Part shown: positions 1 to 5,269 of the stretch, piece by piece
How the letters are laid out: every line of letters begins with the position of its first letter
How positions within the stretch are numbered: position 1 is the stretch's first letter
Program-made: the position numbers and the translations under genes
Notes under the pieces: generated by a model
What the model saw: only the letters and a program-made list of their open reading frames with translations
Database searches by the model: none
What the model was told of the DNA's origin: nothing
NCBI GenBank assembly: GCA_025352845.1
Contig: JANXSC010000426.1
Span: 1 to 11,960, forward strand
DNA length: 11,960 nucleotides
Reading direction: 5' to 3'
Origin: Opitutaceae bacterium
GTDB lineage: Bacteria; Verrucomicrobiota; Verrucomicrobiia; Opitutales; Opitutaceae

Positions 1-855
1 AAGAACTGGCGCGTGCGCCTCGCCGCCACCAGCGCCGACGGAAAAAATCTCACCGACAAAAAATATCCCATCCTCTGGAACGACCAGTTCTTCGTCCGCA
101 GTGGCGCCGTCACCTACCAAAACGGCACGCCCGTCCTCGTCCCCACCACGCCCACGGTCGTCACGCCCACCATCACCACCCTCAATCGCCAGGTCGATCC
201 CGCCACTCTCCAGGCCCAAGTCGGCGGCACTTGGGAACCGCTCACCCTCGCGATGATGAACGATCGCACCAACCCCTACTGGGCCAACCCGGCCGACGAC
301 AACGGCCGCCTCCAGACGAGCAATCTCCGCCGCGTCCTCCAGTTTTTCATCGGCACCAACGGCAGCGCCCTCACTGGCAAAACCGGCCGCGCCACCAGCG
401 ACATCCCCTACACTTGGACCGACCCCAACGGCACTAAGGGCGAGACCGTCGTCGCGAAGAAGGGCGAGAACACCGTCGGCTACGCCGAATATGTGTTCTC
501 GATGACCAACAGCTACAGCTTCACCGGCGACAATTTCCTCAAAGGCGTGTCCGTCGGCGGCACCGTGGGCCTCGGCCTGAAGAACCGCACCTTCTACTAC
601 AACACCCCGGGCGGCGGCCGCTCGCTCTACAGCTCGCCCGACACCTGGCAGGCGAACACCTTCGTCTCCTACCGCCGCAAGCTCGGCAAGCGCTTCGGCT
701 TCTCGAGCCAGGTGAACGTCACGAACATGTTTAACCACTACGTCTACGGCACGCTCCCGAACAACGGCTCCGGCTACACCGTCCCCGCCAACCTCGGCGT
801 CAGCTTCTACGGCCAGCCCCGGATGTATGTCTGGACGAACACCGTGAGTTTCTGA
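1..855 (+). CDS. TonB-dependent outer-membrane receptor, C-terminal part (5' truncated by window)
   Basis: The reading frame is open from base 1 (KNWRVRLAATSADGKNL...), so the GTG at 13 is an internal codon and not a start. About 284 codons are visible and the stop is TGA at 853-855. The sequence has no domain typical of a soluble enzyme. It is rich in alternating aromatic/polar strands (YVFSMTNSYSFTGDNF, GVSVGGTVGLGLKNRTFYY, WQANTFVSYRRKLGK, FGFSSQVNVTNMFNHYVYG) and ends in PRMYVWTNTVSF. A terminal aromatic residue and paired beta-strands with the 'NVTNMFN' signature are what the last barrel strands of TonB-dependent receptors look like. The role would be energised uptake of oligosaccharides or another ligand across the outer membrane; the substrate is inferred only from the neighbouring pectate lyase and esterase. 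The plug domain and signal peptide lie upstream of the window. It ends 189 bp before the convergent PIN gene. Confidence 0.8.
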   Translation, partial: KNWRVRLAATSADGKNLTDKKYPILWNDQFFVRSGAVTYQNGTPVLVPTTPTVVTPTITTLNRQVDPATLQAQVGGTWEPLTLAMMNDRTNPYWANPADDNGRLQTSNLRRVLQFFIGTNGSALTGKTGRATSDIPYTWTDPNGTKGETVVAKKGENTVGYAEYVFSMTNSYSFTGDNFLKGVSVGGTVGLGLKNRTFYYNTPGGGRSLYSSPDTWQANTFVSYRRKLGKRFGFSSQVNVTNMFNHYVYGTLPNNGSGYTVPANLGVSFYGQPRMYVWTNTVSF

Positions 856-911
856 GCGGACACCAAAAGGAGGGGGATTGCCCCCAGCGTGCCTCGCGCA
901 GAGCGACTCGG

Positions 912-1037
912 TCAGGTCGCTGTGAACTCGGCGACGGCTGCGGCGAGGAAGGTGGTGGCGAGATGGGTTTCCGACACCTCCACCAAGGCCGTTAGTTCGC
1001 CCACTTTCGGCACGATTCGACGAGGGCCGTGGCGATT
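912..1037 (-). pseudogene. Possible short coding remnant, unidentified
   Basis: On the minus strand an open stretch of about 41 codons ends in TGA (912-914). It has G/C-rich third positions and a protein-like composition (NRHGPRRIVPKVGELT, then LVEVSETHLATTFLAAAV). It has no convincing start and lies immediately downstream of the PIN gene stop, in another frame. It could be the tail of a gene broken when the PIN cassette arrived, or a chance open frame in GC-rich DNA. I do not recognise a family. The rest of the gap between the receptor gene and the PIN gene holds only a 5-bp G/C hairpin (872-885) without a T tract. Confidence 0.2.
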
Positions 1038-1044
1038 ACAGCAG

Positions 1045-1551
1045 CTAGTGTGTTAAGTTGAGTTGCCCAAACGCCTGGTGCCATGGCGTTGAAAGGTGGA
1101 CGAATTGAAAGCTAGGATTCAGCTTTGCTTTCAAAAGCCGGTAGACCTTTTCGCATTCGCGGTCCGCGGTGAGGTAATGGGTGATCGCCAGTATCACATC
1201 CGCCTGCGCGAACATTTTTGTGTCGTTGGGGATGATCGCGCGCTGGTCGAATTGCTGTGGTAGACTCTCCCGGGCATCGAATACCGCCCGCGCGAACTCA
1301 CCGGCCCGCTGGGCGTGGTCAATATTGAATGGCACGACCCGGAAATAACGCAGCGGCAGATTCGCGATGGTGTCGCGCACCGCATATTCGGCCAACGCGA
1401 TGGTGGAGACGTAGAGCGTGTGACCGCCTTCGACCAGAAACTTGAGGTAAGCGTGGGAAGCGGGATGAAGGGGCTCGTTGGGTTTGGCCCACCGAATAAG
1501 ATAGCTCGTGTCGCAGAGCACCGCGTGGACCGCGGCCGACAGCTTAGGCAT
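1045..1551 (-). CDS. PIN-domain (VapC-like) putative ribonuclease
   Basis: A 168-aa product when started at the ATG at 1551. The frame is open back to 1590, but the 1551 start has a clear ribosome binding site (GGAGG, 5 nt upstream) and overlaps the preceding gene by only 8 bp. The expected acidic residues of a PIN nuclease are spaced correctly: Asp14 in LCDTSYLI, Glu55 in ALAEYAV, Asp118 in QADVILAI, and Asp130 in LTADRECEK. PIN proteins are Mg/Mn-dependent RNases, often VapC toxins or RNA-processing factors; the target here is unknown. At 168 aa it is longer than a typical VapC (about 130 aa), with an extra stretch around residues 85-112. The partner is the 258-aa protein encoded just upstream, not a small VapB-like antitoxin, so calling it a toxin is inference. 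No signal peptide or membrane segment is visible. Codon use is less GC-biased than in the flanking carbohydrate genes. Confidence 0.75.
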   Translation of the reverse strand: MPKLSAAVHAVLCDTSYLIRWAKPNEPLHPASHAYLKFLVEGGHTLYVSTIALAEYAVRDTIANLPLRYFRVVPFNIDHAQRAGEFARAVFDARESLPQQFDQRAIIPNDTKMFAQADVILAITHYLTADRECEKVYRLLKAKLNPSFQFVHLSTPWHQAFGQLNLTH

Positions 1552-2320
1552 GCGCGCCTCCCCGCAGCTCTTCCAGCCAAGTGTCTGCATCGTTTACGTC
1601 TCTCCATACGGGTGCCGCGCGGCGGAGCAGTTCGTCGAGATACGTCTGCGAATACGCGACGGAGTGATCCAACAGCTCGATGAACCGCAAGGAATTTGGA
1701 TCCATCTCGAAAGTCTGGAGATTCTGTCGTCCAGCTACGCGCACACCAAATTTTCTGTAGAGCAGGTTTTTCTCGCCCTGCTTCAGGTAGTCCTTTTCCA
1801 CCGCGATGCGCAAGGTGCCGTGGTCCGTGGTGTCGAGATGTATGTTCGGATTATTCTTACCACCGGCATTCGTGAGTTCGCCATAGAGATAAAACTCCGC
1901 CTCCACCCAGACCTGTTCGCGGCGCTCGTAGTGAGTCGTGCGGTCAATCCGCAGACTTTGCTGGTTGGCCAACAGCGTGACGACGTAGTCCTTTTCACGG
2001 GCGATGCGTTGGAAGGACTCAATCGCCGCAGCGGTGCGCTCGTGAAGGAAATCGATATGCCCTTCGGCGCCGACTTGGTAGATAACCGCGCCAAAGCCGA
2101 TCACCGTCTGCATCAAAGTGCGGAAACGGTGCCGCACAGAGCCCTCGCTAATTTCGTAGCTGATGACCGGACGCTGGGAGCGTTTTTCCGTAGGGAAGAG
2201 CAGGTCAGCCGCCTCGCCGAGAATTGCGCGAATCTCTTCGATATCGATAAGGGCGGGGGAGAGTTTTTGTGCCCCTACCTTGCCCTCGATGTGGATTTCG
2301 ATTTCTCCAAGCGCATTCAT
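1544..2320 (-). CDS. Conserved-looking hypothetical protein, partner of the PIN protein
   Basis: A 258-aa cytoplasmic-looking protein without signal peptide. The start ATG at 2320 is bounded by an in-frame TAG six codons upstream; no strong Shine-Dalgarno precedes it. I do not recognise a named family. The N-terminus (EIEIHIEGKVG, then IDIEEIRAILGEAADLLFP) looks like a strand followed by a helix. Residues 68-84 form a hydrophobic segment (LMQTVIGFGAVIYQVG). Residues about 140-216 are strand-rich with conserved-looking turns (YGELTNAGGKNNPNIHL, LYRKFGVRVAGRQN), which may form a small barrel; this fold is inference. The C-terminus is helical and acidic. It is followed by the PIN gene with an 8-bp overlap, so the two are almost certainly co-transcribed and functionally linked. 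An antitoxin/inhibitor, an RNA-binding adaptor or a structural partner are all possible. Sampled GC is clearly lower than in the neighbours (33 of 60 bases at 1801-1860 against 48 of 60 at 7081-7140), which suggests transfer. Confidence 0.7.
   Translation of the reverse strand: MNALGEIEIHIEGKVGAQKLSPALIDIEEIRAILGEAADLLFPTEKRSQRPVISYEISEGSVRHRFRTLMQTVIGFGAVIYQVGAEGHIDFLHERTAAAIESFQRIAREKDYVVTLLANQQSLRIDRTTHYERREQVWVEAEFYLYGELTNAGGKNNPNIHLDTTDHGTLRIAVEKDYLKQGEKNLLYRKFGVRVAGRQNLQTFEMDPNSLRFIELLDHSVAYSQTYLDELLRRAAPVWRDVNDADTWLEELRGGAHA
1557..1561 (-). promoter_or_regulatory. Shine-Dalgarno site for the PIN gene, inside the upstream gene
   Basis: GGAGG on the minus strand lies 5 nt before the ATG at 1551 and within the last codons of the 258-aa gene (its ELRGGAHA end). 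The upstream stop TAA (1544-1546) falls after this ATG. The arrangement predicts translational coupling of the two genes and is why 1551 is preferred over the upstream in-frame ATG at 1590. Confidence 0.6.
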
Positions 2321-2445
2321 GGTTTCCGAGGAAGGCTAAGAAAAGGCGGGGCTAAGCCAAGCGGTGTTTTACGCCGTGGTGTGTTCGCCGGCGGCAAGTA
2401 ATTTTTCGGCGGTGGTCCATGTGATGCCACTGTGATTCGCTTAAA

Positions 2446-2598
2446 CTGGCAAGCCTCGCGGCCGAAGGGCTCACCGGGATTTCCAACGTGACGCTCGATC
2501 ACATTCGCGCCTCGGCTCAATCCATGGCCCCGCTCATCGCGCTCACAGGCAGCGCGAACAGGTTCGGCCCGAACGCCACGCTCTCCGTCCCTGTGTAG
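2446..2598 (+). pseudogene. Apparent C-terminal remnant of a beta-helix carbohydrate-active protein
   Basis: The plus-strand frame from 2446 to TAG (2596-2598) encodes about 50 residues. The text is convincingly protein-like, with G/C-biased third positions (LAAEGLTGISNVTLDHIRAS, then SMAPLIALTGSANRFGP). The pattern 'GISNVTLDHIRAS... PLIALTG' resembles a last coil of a parallel beta-helix protein such as a GH28 polygalacturonase or pectate lyase; this is a by-eye resemblance only. An in-frame TGA at 2422 and the absence of a start mean no complete gene is present. It sits between the PIN cassette and the esterase gene, whose stop is 11 bp away on the opposite strand. The likely history is deletion or replacement of the 5' part when the cassette inserted. 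Confidence 0.4.
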
Positions 2599-2608
2599 GC
2601 ACCCAACC

Positions 2609-3820
2609 TCACAGTGCCGCTCCGACCTTCGGCGTCGCGTAGGGTTTCTCCACGAAAAATTTGTCGGTCATCAGGTCGCGGAAATAGCCGCGCCAACTGT
2701 GCCACGCGTGCATGCCGCCTGGGGGCTGGCTCAATTCGACGGTGAGGCCGAGGCCGGTGAGATAGTCCACGGCACCCTTGTTCCCAGCCGTCCCGCCGGC
2801 GTCGCTGCCGGTGCCGACCGTGAAGCCGATGAACTTAAAATTCTTTTTCGCGAGCGCGAGCTGCGCCTCAAGCGGCTGGAAATTTTTCGTCGGCACGCCT
2901 TCCCCGCGAAAGCCGGCAGTCGACGCCGCGGCCACCCAGCCGAAAACCTCCGGGTGATTCAACCCGATCGTCGGCGCGAGATAACCACCCATCGAGAAAC
3001 CGAAGATCGCGCGATCCTCCGGCGCTTTCCCAACCCGGAAATTTTCCTCGATCATGGGAATCACGCTCCCGATCAAATCCCGCTCGATCGTTTTCACGCC
3101 GTAGATGCCATCGGCGCCGTCTTCCTGTCCGTCCGCCGGCGCAGGGAGGACGGCCGAGCCGTATGGCATCACGACGATCGCAGGCTGCGCTTTTCCGTCG
3201 GCGATCAGGTTGTCCATGATGAAGTGCGCACGCCCGATGCGGCTCCAATAGGTCTCGTTGTCGCCGGAACCGGAGTAGAGATAGACGGCGGGGTAGGTTT
3301 TGTTTTCCGCGGCGTTGTAGCCGGGCGGGGTGTAAACGAGCACACGGCGCGAACCCAGCACGGGGTTTTCATACAACACCTCGTGGAGCTGACCGTGCGG
3401 CACCGGGCGTTGGGACCAGAATAGTTTCCCGTCGCCCTTCACCTCGAAGTAGCTCTTCAGGTAGCGACCGCCGCCGAAGGTGAAGAGGTTGCTCGGATCG
3501 GCGAAGCGCACGCCGTCGATGGTGAAATAGTAGCCCATGATCCCCGGCGGCAGCGGCTGCGCGGTCGCGTGAGACCACACGTCGCTCGCCTCGTCCTTCG
3601 CGAGCTTGGTGTTGTTGGGAATGAAATCGCCGGTGAGCGTCACTTGTTTCACGTTGGGCGCGTAGAGACGGAAGGTGACCGTGTTGTCGGCGGCGATTTC
3701 GGGCGAGACGACCTGGCGCGCGCCGGTGGCGTTGGCGGCGGGTTGGGCGAACGACGGGGCGACGAGCACGGCCGTCGCGAGCAGCGTTGCGCCGGCCAGC
3801 AGGGGCTGGAGATATTTCAT
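2609..3820 (-). CDS. Secreted carbohydrate esterase, CE1/feruloyl-esterase-like, with N-terminal E-set domain
   Basis: A 403-aa product from the ATG at 3820, chosen because a clean signal peptide starts there (MKYLQPLLAGATLLATAVLV, cleavage expected after PSFA). An in-frame ATG at 3844 would only prepend MFRQSQRR. After the signal, residues about 36-128 form an immunoglobulin-like E-set/CBM48-type module (VTFRLYAPNVKQVTLTGDF, PPGIMGYYFTIDG), as found in many bacterial esterases. The alpha/beta-hydrolase domain follows. The nucleophile elbow is GFSMGG (Ser276), the probable acid is in GTGSD (Asp340), and the histidine is in GGMHAWHSWR (His371), matching the H-x-W-x-x-W-R pattern of esterase-D/CE1 enzymes. 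It would hydrolyse acyl or feruloyl esters on plant polysaccharides in the periplasm or outside the cell. It lies 46 bp downstream of the FGE-like gene on the same strand and probably shares its transcript. No terminator is evident before the convergent remnant. Confidence 0.85.
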   Translation of the reverse strand: MKYLQPLLAGATLLATAVLVAPSFAQPAANATGARQVVSPEIAADNTVTFRLYAPNVKQVTLTGDFIPNNTKLAKDEASDVWSHATAQPLPPGIMGYYFTIDGVRFADPSNLFTFGGGRYLKSYFEVKGDGKLFWSQRPVPHGQLHEVLYENPVLGSRRVLVYTPPGYNAAENKTYPAVYLYSGSGDNETYWSRIGRAHFIMDNLIADGKAQPAIVVMPYGSAVLPAPADGQEDGADGIYGVKTIERDLIGSVIPMIEENFRVGKAPEDRAIFGFSMGGYLAPTIGLNHPEVFGWVAAASTAGFRGEGVPTKNFQPLEAQLALAKKNFKFIGFTVGTGSDAGGTAGNKGAVDYLTGLGLTVELSQPPGGMHAWHSWRGYFRDLMTDKFFVEKPYATPKVGAAL

Positions 3821-3866
3821 GCGTCTCTGGGACTGACGAAACACGCGCGAAATCGATGCACCGCCC

Positions 3867-4736
3867 TCACTCCGCCGCGAGCGCCAGCCGGAAGCCGATC
3901 GTGTAGTCGCGCCGGCCCGATGAACCGCCGGAGCGCGACGCCGAGCGAAACAACCCCACGCGCCAGCTGCCGCCGCGCGCCATCCGGTAATGGCCGCGCT
4001 CCGGTCCGGTCGGATCCGTCAGCACGCCGCCGGGATAATCGCCATACCAGTCGGAGCACCACTGGAGGACGTTGCCATACATGTCACGAAGGCCCCACGC
4101 GTTCGGCTGCTTTTGGCCGACGGGGTGCGTCGTCCCGCCGCTGTTTTCCTTGTGCCACGCCATCGTCTCCGGATTGCCGGCGTAGGGTCCGGTCGTGCCG
4201 GCGCGGCAGGCATATTCCCACTGCGCCTCGGTCGGCAGCGTGTAGGCGTAACCCGGCGGCAGGCGGCCGGCCGCGCGCTCGCGGTCGTTGAGTTTTCTGC
4301 AGAACGCCATCGCATCGAGCCACGACACATTCTCGACCGGCCCATCCGGACCAACCTCCTTGAACGTGCTCGGATTGCTCCCGATCAGCGCCTCGTATTG
4401 GGCCTGCGTCACGGTGGTTTTCCCCAGCCAGAAACCCTTCGTGAGCGTCACGATCATCTGCAGGCCCTCGGCCTTGTTGCGACCGGCTTCGGTCGCCGCA
4501 CTCCCCATCGTAAACGTCCCGGCCTTGATCCAGATCAGCTCCAGCTTCAGGTCGGCAATCACATGATTCGGGCGATCCTCGATCGCGCCAAGCTGGGCCC
4601 GGGCACCCGACTCGGGCACGGCCGCAGCGATTGCACCCACGATTGCCAGCATCACTGGCGCCCAAACGCAGCGGAGGGTGTGGCCTGCCTTTGCGTGCAA
4701 ACATTTCTCGGTCGGCGGGGAAAACAAAGTGCTCAT
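3867..4736 (-). CDS. Secreted FGE/SUMF1-fold protein lacking the catalytic cysteines
   Basis: A 289-aa product from ATG 4736; a TTG at 4748 is in frame but less likely. The N-terminus has a long basic leader, then a hydrophobic core (WAPVMLAIVGAIAAAVPES), consistent with export; cleavage near GARA-Q is plausible. Residues about 66-286 form a formylglycine-generating-enzyme-type domain: IKAGTFTMGS, PVENVSWLDAMAFCRKLN, YTLPTEAQWEYACRAG, WGLRDMYGNVLQWCSDWYG, GGSW and the terminal GFRLAL. Active FGE has a Cys pair in GGS-x-x-C-x4-C; here the equivalent positions are Val260 and Ser265, so sulfatase activation is not expected. Such members are more likely binding or scaffold proteins, or catalyse another reaction (compare EgtB or PvdO). 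No sulfatase gene is visible nearby. The gene is first of a minus-strand pair with the esterase and diverges from the PSD1 cluster. No Shine-Dalgarno is clear before the start. Confidence 0.8.
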   Translation of the reverse strand: MSTLFSPPTEKCLHAKAGHTLRCVWAPVMLAIVGAIAAAVPESGARAQLGAIEDRPNHVIADLKLELIWIKAGTFTMGSAATEAGRNKAEGLQMIVTLTKGFWLGKTTVTQAQYEALIGSNPSTFKEVGPDGPVENVSWLDAMAFCRKLNDRERAAGRLPPGYAYTLPTEAQWEYACRAGTTGPYAGNPETMAWHKENSGGTTHPVGQKQPNAWGLRDMYGNVLQWCSDWYGDYPGGVLTDPTGPERGHYRMARGGSWRVGLFRSASRSGGSSGRRDYTIGFRLALAAE

Positions 4737-4748
4737 GGGGAATAGCAA

Positions 4749-5087
4749 CGGGAGTGGGCGACCACCTGTGACGGCTGCAACGAAAGCAAGTAACGGAAGC
4801 GTGCCAAACGCTCACGCCACGCACTTCAGAAAGCGACCACGCACTGCTGCCCGCGGGGATTTCATCCCAGTCGAAAAATCGCATGCCGGGCAAGGCGCAT
4901 TCCAACTTTACCACCATCGACGGAGCGCTCCTCGCCGGAACGCCCCGCCCTCTCCGCGCGCGGCTATGCCGCCTTCGCCAAAGCCGGCGATCGGCGATTC
5001 CGCCGGCCGCCTCCGACCCAAACCCTCGCGCCTTGCATCGCCGATGCCACGGACGCGGTGTTTCCGCGCCGCGCTGCGATCTTGACC
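4749..5087. other. Gene-free stretch between divergent transcription units
   Basis: This interval should hold the promoters of the minus-strand FGE-like/esterase pair and perhaps of the plus-strand PSD1 cluster. I see no convincing -35/-10 pair, RNA gene or complete coding region. Several open frames cross it (for example 4883-5119 plus), but their products are Arg/Pro/Ser-rich in the way of GC-rich non-coding DNA. Base use is mixed, with AT-richer patches around 4860-4880 and 4900-4920. The remaining part up to 5187 is the inverted repeat described separately. Confidence 0.4.
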
Positions 5088-5187
5088 GCGGGGCGCATCT
5101 CATTTTTTTGCCCTCGTAGGAGGGCGCGCCTCGTGCGCGCCCTTGCGGAACCCACGGCGTGGGCAAGAAAGTGAGATGCGCCCCCGC
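5088..5187. repeat. Imperfect ~26-bp inverted repeat enclosing nested hairpins
   Basis: The left arm 5088-5113 (containing GGGGCGCATCTCATTTTTTT and then GCCC) pairs with the right arm 5161-5187 (GGGCAAGAAAGTGAGATGCG and then CCCCCGC). Over the arms there are two T/G differences and one extra base near the base of the stem; in RNA both differences would be G-U pairs. Inside lies a second hairpin, AGGGCGCGC (5121-5129) against GCGCGCCCT (5135-5143) with loop CTCGT. A short CCCAC/GTGGG stem (5151-5163) competes with the right arm. The element sits 82 bp before the PSD1 start codon. It may be a mobile palindromic repeat (MITE/REP-like), a structured 5' leader, or both. The T7 run lies inside the left arm and not after a stem, so it is not a simple terminator for plus-strand transcription. 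Confidence 0.65.
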
Positions 5188-5269
5188 GCCCCACGGAACG
5201 TTCTGCGGTGTTGACCGCACACGGATCACGTATCGCTTTCTGGAAGCCAATCCCATCCCCGCGCCCCCC

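Noticed and set aside
872..885. Hairpin GGGGG-ATTG-CCCCC after the receptor gene as a terminator
   Set aside because: Only a 5-bp stem and no following T tract.
1508..2401. 297-codon plus-strand frame over the PIN cassette
   Set aside because: It is antisense to two genes with matching overlap, start sites and PIN catalytic residues; its own product has no recognisable features.
2342..2450. Promoter for the PIN cassette (TTGCCG and TAAAAC boxes on the minus strand)
   Set aside because: The spacing is about 20 bp and neither box is close to consensus; not distinguishable from chance.
5088..5113. T7 run in the repeat arm as a terminator for the FGE/esterase or PSD1 units
   Set aside because: The T run is within the paired arm, not after a stem, and is placed upstream of both transcription units.
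4883..5119. Small plus-strand frame in the 520-bp gap (begins MPGKAHSNFTTIDG)
   Set aside because: The first residues look protein-like, but the rest is Arg/Pro-rich and it ends inside the inverted repeat; no ribosome binding site.
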